Shown here: positions 1 to 8,531 of the stretch, one piece after another | Position numbering within the stretch: the first letter of the stretch is position 1 | Layout: the number at the start of each line of letters is the position of its first letter | Virus record (IMG/VR): IMGVR_UViG_3300023174_000333 | Span: 1-39,712 of that record | Length of the DNA: 39,712 nt | From: a virus | Reading direction: 5' to 3' (one strand) | Position numbers and translations under genes: made by a program | Notes under the pieces: generated by a model | Databases searched by the model: none | The model's input: only the letters and a program-made list of their open reading frames with translations | What the model was told of the DNA's origin: nothing

Positions 1-1540
1 AAAAATTAACGCATTTAATCGTGATATGAATTATCACGGCCTTATTGATTACCTATTTGCGTTCTTCCCTGCAGTTGTAGAGCAGTACCGTGCCTATGGC
101 CGTATTGCAATGGAGCGTCCAGAGTTCCCACAACAGATTTTCCAAATGAGTCAGATTCCCAACTATCTTGGTAATGTTCAACAAGACCAGTATGGCAACG
201 AATATACAGAAGTAGTATTACCTATCTTGGGTATCAACGCTCGCTTATCAACTGACTGGTGGAATGCTATTAACCCTACGGGTGGAACAGTACTTTCTGC
301 TAGCCCGTTTGCAACTGCTGCTTACAACGAAATCTCTAAGAGCAAGAAGTTGCCACAGCGCATTAATGACTTGATTCTTCCGTTTGGAACTCAGGCTAAT
401 TCAGCGGGCGCACTAACACCTAGCACAATTCGTCGTACGGTTCAGGCTATTCAAGCCACTATATTGCGAAATGGTGAACAATTCAACCGAGATGTTGATA
501 TGTTTATGGCTATGAAGCGCAAAGACTTCAAAGATGACTATGGTTTAGAACCATCAGGTACTGACTTAACTCAGATTCAGAATGAATCAAAGAATGATGC
601 AGTTACACTATCAGTAGTTCGCGCTATCGGTGCAGGTGTATTACCATCTCAACCACGTTATGTTAGCCCACTTGAGAAGTATGCTGACTTGCTAGGCAAG
701 TATACAAAGGAATTTGGCGCAGAAGGAACTGAAAAGTTTACTAACGACTATCCAGAACTATATATGCTTGCAGATAAGTTGACAGATACTACATCTGGTA
801 TCCGCAGCGATGAAACTGCAGTTGCTTTAGTTAAGAAGAATGGCAAAACTGTCGCTAAGATGGTTGCTAATATTGACAAGGGTAACTTGCGCGTACTTGG
901 CGCTGTATTTAACGATGATGACTATGCATTCTCTAGTTCCGCTAGAGCATACCTAACAACTAACAACATCCCAGGAACTGGCAAACGATTCCAAACAGAA
1001 GCAGATGCACTAGACGTAGCAACTGGTTCTATCGTAAATCAAGGCTGGCGTGACTGGAACAAGATGATTAAGGTTGTTAAGCAAACTATCCTTGATGACG
1101 GCAAGAATCCAAATGTTGGATATGGTAAGAAGATTCTTGACTTGTATAAGAAGAACTTTGAAGACCAAATGAAAACAGATAACAATCTGTGGTGGAATGA
1201 TAAGAACGGTAAGAATTTCTCAAGTACAAAGAACAACACTATTGATGTGTTAACTATTGCAGCAAACACACCAGAATTATGGAAAGACTTGGCTAAACAG
1301 CCACGTTGGCACAGCATCGTAGATTATCTAAACTTCCGTTACCACGTAAAGGAAGAACTAGAAAAGCGCGGTGCTGCTATTACTTCTGATAAAGCAGTAG
1401 ATATACGAACACAGGTTGACCTTTATACAGCAAACCTAATGTCACAAGATATTAACTTTGAGAATTTCTATAATAGATATCTTGATGGAGATACATTTGA
1501 TTATGTACACGAAGAAGTGGTTAAGGGGAAGATTAAATGA
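1..1540 (+). CDS. C-terminal part of giant internal virion protein (joins 36348-39712)
   Basis: The frame is open from the first base to TGA at 1538-1540, with no start near the edge. Base 1 completes the codon left unfinished at 39711-39712, so this is the last third of the 1634-residue protein begun at 36348. It is mostly hydrophilic and predicted helical, without a catalytic motif I recognise. The stop overlaps the next start (ATGA), so translation is probably coupled. By position (after portal and protease, before the LysM protein and capsid genes) and size it is inferred to be an internal or ejected virion protein of a podovirus-like particle. An internal ATG at 26 exists but is not needed if the map is circular. 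Confidence 0.8.
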   Translation, partial: KINAFNRDMNYHGLIDYLFAFFPAVVEQYRAYGRIAMERPEFPQQIFQMSQIPNYLGNVQQDQYGNEYTEVVLPILGINARLSTDWWNAINPTGGTVLSASPFATAAYNEISKSKKLPQRINDLILPFGTQANSAGALTPSTIRRTVQAIQATILRNGEQFNRDVDMFMAMKRKDFKDDYGLEPSGTDLTQIQNESKNDAVTLSVVRAIGAGVLPSQPRYVSPLEKYADLLGKYTKEFGAEGTEKFTNDYPELYMLADKLTDTTSGIRSDETAVALVKKNGKTVAKMVANIDKGNLRVLGAVFNDDDYAFSSSARAYLTTNNIPGTGKRFQTEADALDVATGSIVNQGWRDWNKMIKVVKQTILDDGKNPNVGYGKKILDLYKKNFEDQMKTDNNLWWNDKNGKNFSSTKNNTIDVLTIAANTPELWKDLAKQPRWHSIVDYLNFRYHVKEELEKRGAAITSDKAVDIRTQVDLYTANLMSQDINFENFYNRYLDGDTFDYVHEEVVKGKIK

Positions 1541-2295
1541 GTGACCCAAACGTAGTAGGGCCTAATAAGTTCAATGCAGCAACGCCTACTCCTCGACCAA
1601 CTCCAACTCCAACACCTACGGGTGGTGGCTCCACATTAATTGATAGAATCAATAAGAGCCTTGCTGACAAGGGTATTAAGACCATAACTGGTACTGATGC
1701 TACAGCCATATCATTAATTGACACTATAGCGCAGGATAAGGCTAGAGCGGTTGTTATTGGCAAGATGCTCAAGGCTAGAGGTAAGTCTGTTGGTGCTTCT
1801 GCGGAAGCAATCAAGAATCTTTTTATCAGTGAGCCAGAATTGGCAACTATTGCTGCACAAGCAGGAGATGACTACAACAAGTTAATTTCACTTCTTAATG
1901 CAGACTTTATTCCAGAACTTGGTAAAAAACCAGCGGCTGAGGCATTTACTGGCCCATCTCGCAGCATCTATAAGTACACTGATGATGACCTTGATTTGCT
2001 TATCAAGAATGTGTACCAAGAGAAGGCTATGCGCCTTCCAAGTACAGAAGAACTTGCTAAAGAACGCGCTAAGATTCGTCCAGCACTTGAAAAGGGAACT
2101 GTTTCTACAACCAAGTTCGTTAAAAACGCTAAGGGTGTAATGGAGCAAGTTACTGTTCAAGAAGGTGGACCTACTAAGGAAGCCGTTGCTACAAGTATTG
2201 AAGAGCGACTAAAACAACAGAACCCAGATGATATTGACCGTGCAGCACGTATTGGTTTCTCTAACTGGCTATCACAGAATGCGTCAGGTGCGTAA
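1537..2295 (+). CDS. Putative internal virion protein, Pro/Thr-rich N-terminus
   Basis: This 252-residue protein begins with a proline-threonine linker (residues about 15-30, alternating TP) followed by a helical, charged body. No enzyme motif is visible. The start overlaps the stop of the giant virion gene (ATGA) after a good GGGGA ribosome site, and its stop overlaps the next start (TAATG), so it sits in a tightly coupled late operon. The location between the giant protein and the LysM protein suggests a minor virion or internal core component. That is inference from position only; the family is not recognised. Confidence 0.75.
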   Translation: MSDPNVVGPNKFNAATPTPRPTPTPTPTGGGSTLIDRINKSLADKGIKTITGTDATAISLIDTIAQDKARAVVIGKMLKARGKSVGASAEAIKNLFISEPELATIAAQAGDDYNKLISLLNADFIPELGKKPAAEAFTGPSRSIYKYTDDDLDLLIKNVYQEKAMRLPSTEELAKERAKIRPALEKGTVSTTKFVKNAKGVMEQVTVQEGGPTKEAVATSIEERLKQQNPDDIDRAARIGFSNWLSQNASGA

Positions 2296-3152
2296 TGGCA
2301 GACGGTACAGAGACAGCGGCATCCTACGGCATCAGTGAAGCATTATTAGCATCACACCCAGAACTTAGAGCAGTCTATGAACTATTCAAGGCTGGTAATA
2401 CTGGTAAAGCACTTGAAGAGTTATTCAAGACAGAATATTACAAGACAATGTCCTCGGTTGTCAAGACACGTGAAAAGCAAAAACTAGAACAGCCAGAAGT
2501 ATATGCTGATAGCGTCCAGAAGTATAAACTTCTTGCTCGAAAGCGTCTTGTAAATACTGGTATTAAAATTGATACAGCAACATTTGATGCGCTTGTAAAT
2601 GACGCGTTTGCTAAAGGAATGTCAGATGACCAACTCGACCAGGCTATTGCAGCATCTGGTAAGATTACTGGTTTTGGCGGTAATATTCTTGGAGATACAA
2701 CTACCCTTAAAACTTATGCGGCTTCATTTGGTGTAAACAATCTTCTCAACGATGCATACTGGACAAGCAAGCAAAATGCATTGTTCCAGGGAACTGTTAC
2801 AACAGAAGATATCCAAAAGGAAATCCGCGACCTATCCGCAAGTGCATTCCCAGCATATGCTGATGGAATTGCCAATGGTTTAAGTATTGCATCTCAGGCG
2901 TCAAATGTTATTACATCTTACGCAACATTCTTGGAACTTGACCCAGAGACAGTTGACTTTAACAACCCTACTGTTCGCAAGATTACACAGTACATTGACC
3001 CAGCAACTGGCAAGCCAGCAAGAATGCCACAGTGGATGGTTGAGAAGACCATTAAAAGCGACCCAGCGTGGGGATTTACGAAGAACGGCCAAAAGGCTAT
3101 TGACGATTTAACACTTAAAGTTTCAAATGACTTCTTTGGAGGAGCGCGATAA
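2295..3152 (+). CDS. Putative internal virion protein
   Basis: A 285-residue, mainly helical protein with no signal peptide, membrane segment or catalytic motif that I recognise. It is coupled to both neighbours through TAATG stop/start overlaps at 2293-2297 and 3150-3154. The C-terminal third is rich in short proline turns (PATGKPARMPQWM). Its place in a block of three consecutive genes between the giant protein and the scaffold/capsid genes suggests a structural or ejected protein. Function unknown. Confidence 0.72.
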   Translation: MADGTETAASYGISEALLASHPELRAVYELFKAGNTGKALEELFKTEYYKTMSSVVKTREKQKLEQPEVYADSVQKYKLLARKRLVNTGIKIDTATFDALVNDAFAKGMSDDQLDQAIAASGKITGFGGNILGDTTTLKTYAASFGVNNLLNDAYWTSKQNALFQGTVTTEDIQKEIRDLSASAFPAYADGIANGLSIASQASNVITSYATFLELDPETVDFNNPTVRKITQYIDPATGKPARMPQWMVEKTIKSDPAWGFTKNGQKAIDDLTLKVSNDFFGGAR

Positions 3153-4657
3153 TGGCAATTGCAGACCCAAAGAGTCCTACGACCGCAGTACGCGTCGAAA
3201 AGGGTGATACACTTAGCGCTATTGCTAAGGCGAATGGTTTAACGCTTTCTGAAATTAAGGCACTCAACCCAGCGCTAACATCTGACCCTAAGTACAATGG
3301 TGGAAGCACAATCTTTAGTAACACTAAAATTAACATTGCTCCGCCAACGCCTGCAGCACCAGTATCATCTGGTGGATTTACTGATTCTCAAAATGCAGCA
3401 CGTCTAGAAGCGCAAGCAAATGCCGCAGCAGAAGCCAAAAGATTAGCAGATGCAGAAGCAGCCGCAGATGCAAAAGCGGCGGCGGATGCTAAGGCAGCCG
3501 CAGATGCAAAGGCCGCAGCGGACGCTAAAGCCGCAGCCGATAAAGCGGAAGCAGATGCAGCAGCAAAAGCAGCAGCAGATAAAGCAGCAGCCGATAAGGC
3601 CGCAGCGGATGCGCTACTGGCAAATGCTAGAACAGAAGCCGAAAGACAAGCAGCGCTTCGCGCTCAAGCAGAAGCAGAAGCCGCAAGACTACGTGCTCAA
3701 GCCGCTGCAGATGCAGCAGCAAGAGCAGCAGCAGCATCGGGTACTGGTAACATTAATACTTCTACTACTCTTAAGACTCCAACAGCAGCAGAAACAGCGG
3801 CAGCAGTTGCTAAAGCAACAGAACTTAGCGTAGCAGATAAGCAAAGATTAGACGCTATTGAAGTAATGAAGGCGCGTTTTAAGCAATACGGACTTGAGAC
3901 TTTAGTTGAGAAGATTCGTCAGTTGGCTATTGAAGGTGCAACTGAATCAACAATTACTTTACAATTACAAGAAACTCCAGAATACCAGACACGCTTTAAG
4001 GCTAACGCGGCCCGACTAAAGAGTAACCTAACGGTGCTTGCGCCAGCAGAGTATCTTGCAGTTGAAGACTCATACCGTCAGACACTTCGTGCCTACGGAC
4101 TAAAGCAGTTTGATACAGATGAATATGTTAGCCAGTTTATTGCTAACGATGTTTCTCCAACAGAACTTTCCAATCGCGTTCAATTGGCTGTCCAACGCGT
4201 ACAAAATGCAGACCCAGCAATTAGCAAGACTCTCCGTGATTACTACGGTATTGGTCAGGCTGACTTGGTTGCATACACATTGGACCCAGCAACACAGTTT
4301 AAGAAGATTGAACGTCAAGTACAAGCAGCAGAGATTGGCACAGCAGCACGTATCCAGGGTCTTGAAACTGGAGTTACTGTTGCAGAACAACTCGCCGCAC
4401 AAGGCGTTACTCAAGCAGAAGCCCAAAAGGGTTATGCAACAATTGCAGATATTCTCCCAACTGCAGAGAAGTTAAGTGCCATTTATGGTACAACTCTTGA
4501 AGGTTATGGACAATCAAGTGCTGAGCAAGAAGTATTTAATAGCCTGGCATCTGCACAGCGAGCGCGTCAAAAGTTGACTGCTCGTGAAGTCGCACAATTT
4601 GGTGGAACTTCTGGTCTTGCAAAGACCGCACTTTCTACTGGAAGCGGACAAATATAG
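3152..4657 (+). CDS. LysM-domain virion protein with Ala-rich coiled coil
   Basis: This 501-residue protein has three parts. Residues about 14-60 form a LysM domain (EKGDTLSAIAKANGLT, then LNPAL), a fold that binds peptidoglycan or chitin-like N-acetylglucosamine chains. Residues about 75-195 are an alanine-lysine-aspartate helical repeat (AAADAK units, then AAADKA), probably a long coiled coil or stalk; the DNA there is a tandem repeat with varied codons. The rest is a globular domain of unknown fold. GGAGG precedes the start. In a virion context a LysM protein probably touches the cell wall during genome entry. It has no hydrolase motif, so wall binding rather than cleavage is inferred. Confidence 0.82.
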   Translation: MAIADPKSPTTAVRVEKGDTLSAIAKANGLTLSEIKALNPALTSDPKYNGGSTIFSNTKINIAPPTPAAPVSSGGFTDSQNAARLEAQANAAAEAKRLADAEAAADAKAAADAKAAADAKAAADAKAAADKAEADAAAKAAADKAAADKAAADALLANARTEAERQAALRAQAEAEAARLRAQAAADAAARAAAASGTGNINTSTTLKTPTAAETAAAVAKATELSVADKQRLDAIEVMKARFKQYGLETLVEKIRQLAIEGATESTITLQLQETPEYQTRFKANAARLKSNLTVLAPAEYLAVEDSYRQTLRAYGLKQFDTDEYVSQFIANDVSPTELSNRVQLAVQRVQNADPAISKTLRDYYGIGQADLVAYTLDPATQFKKIERQVQAAEIGTAARIQGLETGVTVAEQLAAQGVTQAEAQKGYATIADILPTAEKLSAIYGTTLEGYGQSSAEQEVFNSLASAQRARQKLTAREVAQFGGTSGLAKTALSTGSGQI

Positions 4658-4774
4658 AATCCTGAACGGACCCATCGGCCCCGTCAGCGTATTAGACCGA
4701 TAGCAAGAGCCAATCTGTTTCCCCGAATAGAATCTGTGGCTTGCGAACTACAACGAATAGAAGGGTGGGTTGCT
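4658..4774 (+). promoter_or_regulatory. Leader region before scaffold gene with repeated 9-mer
   Basis: A 117-bp gap in an otherwise tightly packed operon. It contains two direct copies of CGAATAGAA (4724-4732 and 4754-4762, 30 bp apart) and a possible long stem pairing ATCGG near 4674 with CCGAT near 4697. A GTG in frame with the scaffold lies at 4736, but the strong purine run AAGGGTGGG just before ATG 4775 favours the latter. The element may set the high scaffold and capsid expression, as promoter or leader; this is inference. Confidence 0.35.
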
Positions 4775-5248
4775 ATGAGCAACAACTACTGGGATGAAGA
4801 AGACGAAGACGATACAACAATCACTGGCAATGAAACTGAAAATGACTTGCAAAAGAAGTTAAGAAAGAAGATTCGTGCCGACGAAAAGCGTATCAAAGAA
4901 CTCGAAGAAAAACTTGGTACTTTTACCAAGATTGACAAAGAGCGAACCGTCAAAGAAGTCCTAGAAAAACAAGGTGTAAATGCTAAGGCTGCACGACTAA
5001 TCCTCAAAGATTTAGACGACGTTAACGAAGAGTCAGTTAATAACTGGCTTGAAGAAAACGGCGAACTCTTTGGTTATAGTCCAGCAGAGGCTTCACCTGC
5101 AAACAGTGAAGAAAACCGTGCTGCTATACGTAAGCAGGACAATCTCACTGCAGGTGCAATAACACCTGACCGAGCAGAAGATATGGAAATGAGAATCGAC
5201 CAAGCGCAAAGCACGGAAGAACTCCAACGTATTCTTTACTCACAATAA
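4775..5248 (+). CDS. Capsid scaffolding protein (probable)
   Basis: A 157-residue very acidic protein. Residues about 5-13 are nearly all Asp/Glu, followed by a charged coiled coil (about 25-55) and a short C-terminal helix. Size, acidity and position immediately upstream of the major capsid gene match phage scaffolding proteins. ATG 4775 is chosen because AAGGGTGGG lies just before it; an upstream GTG at 4736 would add 13 residues. In this family the scaffold assembles inside the procapsid and is removed, often by proteolysis. The protease at 35359 would be the obvious candidate to cleave it. Confidence 0.75.
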   Translation: MSNNYWDEEDEDDTTITGNETENDLQKKLRKKIRADEKRIKELEEKLGTFTKIDKERTVKEVLEKQGVNAKAARLILKDLDDVNEESVNNWLEENGELFGYSPAEASPANSEENRAAIRKQDNLTAGAITPDRAEDMEMRIDQAQSTEELQRILYSQ

Positions 5249-5282
5249 ATCATAGTTCCTAACATCACCTTGGAGGTGAGAA

Positions 5283-6236
5283 ATGCCTACAAACTTTACA
5301 TCGACGGACTCAGCGTCCCTCGGAGGTACAAGTAATAGCGCAGGTCTAGTACAGAAGGCGTACGATAAATTTATCGAATTCGCTCTTCGTGACGAACCAC
5401 TTATTCGTTCAGTAGCAGACAAGCGCCCAGTATCCCCAACAACAAACGGTAACGTTGTTGTTCTACAACGCTATGCAGACCTTGCTAACGCTACAACAGC
5501 GCTTACCGAGACATCTGACATTGACGGCGTAACAATCGGAACACCTACATCTGTGACTATCACAATGCAGGAATTCGGTAACGCTACAACCAACACACGT
5601 GCTCTCAAGTTGTTCTCATTGAACAATGTTGACCCAGACATCGTGACACTTATGGCTCGTAACCAGGCAGATTCAATCGACGCACTTGCTATGACAGCAC
5701 TTCGCGGCGGTACAAACGTAATCTACTCAGGTTCAACAGCAACATCAACAGCAACAGTTACAGCAGCAGCAACATTGTCTACAGCCAACATTGGCCGTGC
5801 AGTTGCTAAGTTGCGCGGTAACAAGGCATCAGGCAAGCGCGGTCAGGACTACTGGGCTGGAGTTCACCCAGACGTAGCACACGACCTAATGCTTGAAGCA
5901 ACATCTGCTGGATGGGTTGTTCCTAACGCATACGGTATCTCACAAGACCGTATCTGGGCTGGAGAAATCGGCCGCTACAAGGGTGCTTACTTTGTAGAGT
6001 CACCACGTTTATACGTGGCAACTGATGGTGCATCATCTGCAAAGGTGTATCGCACAATCCTCTGCGGACAGCAAGCACTTGCAGAAGCAGTGGCAGAAGA
6101 GCCACACACAGTTATCGGTCCAGTTACCGATAAGTTGAACCGCTTCCGTCCAATCGGATGGTACGGCGTACTAGGTTTCGCACGTTTCCGTGAAGAAGCA
6201 CTATTCCGCATCGAATCAGGTTCATCAATCGCTTAG
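5283..6236 (+). CDS. Major capsid protein, N4-gp56-like
   Basis: 317 residues. The pattern around residues 70-150 (ALTETSDIDG, then VTITMQEFGN, then a Gln-Ala-Asp helix and an ALRGGTN turn) matches the N4-gp56 family of HK97-fold coat proteins. That family forms the capsid shell of N4-like and many aquatic podoviruses. The ribosome site is strong (GGAGGTGAG, 5 nt before ATG). The gene follows the scaffold and is closed by a hairpin at 6251-6272, consistent with a high-level transcript end. Codon choice is regular and dominated by GCA, ACA and GTA, as expected for a highly expressed gene. Confidence 0.85.
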   Translation: MPTNFTSTDSASLGGTSNSAGLVQKAYDKFIEFALRDEPLIRSVADKRPVSPTTNGNVVVLQRYADLANATTALTETSDIDGVTIGTPTSVTITMQEFGNATTNTRALKLFSLNNVDPDIVTLMARNQADSIDALAMTALRGGTNVIYSGSTATSTATVTAAATLSTANIGRAVAKLRGNKASGKRGQDYWAGVHPDVAHDLMLEATSAGWVVPNAYGISQDRIWAGEIGRYKGAYFVESPRLYVATDGASSAKVYRTILCGQQALAEAVAEEPHTVIGPVTDKLNRFRPIGWYGVLGFARFREEALFRIESGSSIA

Positions 6237-6250
6237 TTGATTGACAGTAG

Positions 6251-6274
6251 AGCAGGGGTTTCGGCCCCTGCTTT
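6251..6274 (+). terminator. Hairpin after capsid gene
   Basis: Perfect 8-bp stem AGCAGGGG / CCCCTGCT (6251-6258 and 6265-6272) with a 6-nt loop, followed by only a short T run. It lies 15 bp after the capsid stop. It probably works as a partial terminator or RNA-stabilising hairpin that sets capsid mRNA above the downstream genes. Confidence 0.6.
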
Positions 6275-6298
6275 ACGGTAAGTTCATTAAGGAGAACA

Positions 6299-6568
6299 AT
6301 GGCAACTTATATATTCAGGACTCCATACGTGGAGGAAGGCCCAACAGGGCATCACCGTCTGTTCTACTTTTTCAAATTAAGACAAGGTCTAACAGTAACC
6401 AGAGATGGCTCAACATTTAGAACTGGTCGCTTCTTTACACAAGACCAACTAAATGATGTAGATGAATATTGGCTAGGTGGCCACGAATCATCTGTATCAG
6501 AGGCAACAAAGGCAGCGTTAATCGCTGGCGGCATTGGCGTCACAGAGGCAAACTTTACAGTAGAGTAG
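6299..6568 (+). CDS. Small structural-region protein of unknown function
   Basis: An 89-residue protein with an aromatic-rich first half (YIFRTPYVEEG, then RLFYFFKLRQG) suggesting a small beta-rich fold. AAGGAG lies 5 nt before ATG. Its position directly after the capsid gene, before the tail-connector genes, suggests a capsid decoration or head-completion role. I recognise no family, so the role is inference from place and size only. Confidence 0.68.
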   Translation: MATYIFRTPYVEEGPTGHHRLFYFFKLRQGLTVTRDGSTFRTGRFFTQDQLNDVDEYWLGGHESSVSEATKAALIAGGIGVTEANFTVE

Positions 6569-6575
6569 GGACGAA

Positions 6576-7025
6576 ATGGACTGCGACCACATTAGCAAAG
6601 TCGTTAAAGATGGATATAATTTAATAGATGGACAGATGCATTCTACAGTTCTTCTGTGGGGATGCACCAAATGTGATGCAACATCAACAAAACCTTTGTA
6701 TGATATAACCATAGCATTTGCAAGTAAAGAATCTTGTGAAGAAAACTGCGACTGCTTTGGCTGCAAGGCTAGAGGATTGCAGATGAATACAGGAGATGCA
6801 GGCAGACCCGTTGGTAAGAAAGAATGGGAAGGCCGATTAAAGTTTTATAAAGATGCTAGAAACCAAGGCATCCAACCCGCAGGAACGCAGAGACTTCAAG
6901 TCGAAGCAGCATACAAAGCAAGTGAAACATTGGGTAAAGCATACGATGCTGGCACAATGGGTGTAAGAGCAGACAAAGTTACGAAATCCGTAGCGGCAGT
7001 AATGAAAGAAACTGGAGCAGCATAA
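6576..7025 (+). CDS. Zinc-ribbon-like protein of structural region
   Basis: 149 residues. The N-terminal half has Cys/His positions compatible with a zinc site (CDHI near residue 3, CTKC near 30, then CEENCDCFGC near 54-63). The C-terminal half is a basic helix-rich segment. The stop overlaps the next start (TAATG at 7023-7027), so it is translated with the following basic proteins. The function is not recognised; a nucleic-acid-contacting virion or assembly role is possible. Confidence 0.7.
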   Translation: MDCDHISKVVKDGYNLIDGQMHSTVLLWGCTKCDATSTKPLYDITIAFASKESCEENCDCFGCKARGLQMNTGDAGRPVGKKEWEGRLKFYKDARNQGIQPAGTQRLQVEAAYKASETLGKAYDAGTMGVRADKVTKSVAAVMKETGAA

Positions 7026-7189
7026 TGTCAGCAAAAGGTGAGAAGTACAAGTCAAAGTCAGCAATGAAAATGCACGAAAAGAAAGAACCAATGTCAGCGA
7101 TGGTTATGGAATACGGCAAGAAGAAGGCTATGGCCAAGAAGGCTGTTGCTAAGAAGGCTATGCCAAAGAAAATGGGTAAGAAGAAGTAA
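7025..7189 (+). CDS. Very basic 54-residue protein
   Basis: A short gene starting at ATG 7025, overlapping the previous stop. The product has about 19 lysines in 54 residues, and the C-terminal half repeats KKA/AKK units (MAKKA, VAKKA, MPKKM, GKKK). Such tails resemble histone-H1-like or polyamine-like DNA-condensing peptides. It is the first of four consecutive small basic genes. Codon use alternates AAG and AAA rather than being a simple repeat, which supports real coding. DNA binding inside the capsid is inferred. Confidence 0.65.
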   Translation: MSAKGEKYKSKSAMKMHEKKEPMSAMVMEYGKKKAMAKKAVAKKAMPKKMGKKK

Positions 7190-7190
7190 T

Positions 7191-7394
7191 ATGGCAACCA
7201 ACCCTAGAGAAGCAGCGTATCAAGCCTCTAAGAAGCCAACTCCAACACCTAAGAAAACACCAACAATTAAAACAGGCCCCACAGGTGCAGAGAAGTTACT
7301 TCAAAAGTATCTTAGAGAAGGTATGAGTCTTGATAAGGCACGTAAGAAGGTTTCCAACGAAACTGGTATTTGGCCAAACGGATATACAAATTAA
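7191..7394 (+). CDS. Small basic protein with Pro/Lys linker
   Basis: 67 residues starting at ATG 7191, one base after the previous stop. A Lys/Pro/Thr-rich segment (residues about 13-30) is followed by a compact helical segment (TGAEKLLQKYLREG, then ARKKVSNETG). The stop TAA shares its last base with the next ATG. A longer frame upstream lies inside the previous gene and is not needed. No family recognised; it belongs to the basic-protein cassette. Confidence 0.65.
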   Translation: MATNPREAAYQASKKPTPTPKKTPTIKTGPTGAEKLLQKYLREGMSLDKARKKVSNETGIWPNGYTN

Positions 7395-7555
7395 TGAAAA
7401 AAGCAACTGGAGCAAAGAAGGTCGGTAAAGTCCTTCACGAGTTTAAGGCTGGCACATTACACTCTGGTAAGGGTGGCAAAGTAGTTAAGTCTCGCAAGCA
7501 GGCTATTGCTATCGCTATGAGCGAAGCAAAGATGGGTAAAAAGAAAAAGAAATGA
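7394..7555 (+). CDS. Small basic protein, DUF6496-like
   Basis: 53 residues starting at ATG 7394 (TAATG overlap). The core, with KVLHEFKAGTLHSG then SRKQAIAIAMSEA, matches the pattern I know for DUF6496. That is a short basic family found in phages and bacteria and not characterised. The protein ends in six lysines. It is coupled to the next gene by an ATGA overlap at 7552-7555. The family name is from memory and should be confirmed with a profile search. Confidence 0.72.
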   Translation: MKKATGAKKVGKVLHEFKAGTLHSGKGGKVVKSRKQAIAIAMSEAKMGKKKKK

Positions 7556-7830
7556 AAGATTCAAGACTAAGTCGTGCTGGTGTATCTGGCTTTAATAAGC
7601 CAAAGCGCACACCTTCTCATCCAAAGAAGTCACACGTTGTTGTGGCTAAAGTTGGCAGTGAAGTAAAGACGATTCGTTTTGGTCAGCAAGGCGTTTCTGG
7701 TTCACCTAAGAAAGCAGGAGAGTCAGCAGCCTATGCTGCACGACGCAAGTCTTTCAAGGCTCGTCACGCTAAGAACATTTCTAAAGGCAAGATGTCAGCA
7801 GCATACTGGGCTGATAAGGTTAAGTGGTAA
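7552..7830 (+). CDS. Conserved basic phage protein (ends YWADKVKW)
   Basis: 92 residues, strongly basic. It contains SRAGVSGFNKPKRTP near the start, a KTIRFGQQGVSG segment near residue 40 and a C-terminal ARRKSFKARHAKNI block ending YWADKVKW. This composition and ending are familiar from a conserved small protein of many aquatic phages; I know of no assigned function. It closes the four-gene basic cassette between capsid and tail modules, consistent with a virion DNA-binding or assembly role (inference). Confidence 0.75.
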   Translation: MKDSRLSRAGVSGFNKPKRTPSHPKKSHVVVAKVGSEVKTIRFGQQGVSGSPKKAGESAAYAARRKSFKARHAKNISKGKMSAAYWADKVKW

Positions 7831-7850
7831 TTTAACTAAGGTAGGGGACA

Positions 7851-8531
7851 ATGAGCGAAAAGTTAGCAATCGCCTGGTGCGATAATGGTATGGTTGATGG
7901 CAAGTTTATGCAAGGCGTTACAGACGTAATGCTCCATTCAGGAGTTGAAGTCGTGACTACTTTACGTAGCCAAGGCAATCAAATTGCAAGACAGCGTGAC
8001 AAGGTGATTAATTACTGGTACGACAACAACAAATCCGACTGGCTACTATGGGTAGACTCAGATGTTGTTATCAGTCCAGACACTTTTAGGTTACTTTGGG
8101 ATAATAAAGATGTGGAAGAACGCCCTATCCTTTCGGGGGTTTACTTCACAACTGACCAACCCGAAGAAACATTAATGACACCAATGCCAACATTGTTTGA
8201 CTTCGTAGTTAACAATGACCAAATTGGTGTTAAGCGGATTCATCCTCTACCAAATAACAAACTTGTAAAAATTGGTGCAGCAGGTATGGGGTTTGTGTTG
8301 ATGCACAGAACCGTAGTTGACAGAATTCGTAAGGCAATACCAGAAGGTCCTTTGTTCTCAGACATAGGACACGGAAAGAACTTTTTGGGTGAGGATATAT
8401 ACTTCTTCGCTCTTTGCGACAAGGCTGAAATACCAGTCTGGGCGCATACAGCAGCAACAGTTCCGCATATGAAGCGGTTCTCATTCGATGTTAATTACTA
8501 CGATGCATTCGTGGGAGACAAGAGGAAATAA
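7851..8531 (+). CDS. GT-A-type glycosyltransferase-like protein
   Basis: 226 residues. It has the GT-A layout: an N-terminal alternating beta/alpha segment, a clear DxD motif at residues 69-71 (LLWVDSDVV) for nucleotide-sugar/metal binding, and a later acidic GEDIYF segment that could supply the base. No membrane segment is present, so it acts in the cytoplasm. AGGGGAC lies just before ATG and the stop overlaps the next start (TAATG). Family membership is well supported; the acceptor (virion protein, DNA or host surface precursor) cannot be told. Its placement among head and tail genes favours decoration of a virion protein. Confidence 0.78.
   Translation: MSEKLAIAWCDNGMVDGKFMQGVTDVMLHSGVEVVTTLRSQGNQIARQRDKVINYWYDNNKSDWLLWVDSDVVISPDTFRLLWDNKDVEERPILSGVYFTTDQPEETLMTPMPTLFDFVVNNDQIGVKRIHPLPNNKLVKIGAAGMGFVLMHRTVVDRIRKAIPEGPLFSDIGHGKNFLGEDIYFFALCDKAEIPVWAHTAATVPHMKRFSFDVNYYDAFVGDKRK

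Noticed and set aside
4736-4774. GTG start for the scaffold gene
   Set aside because: ATG 4775 has a much better ribosome site and gives a natural acidic N-terminus.
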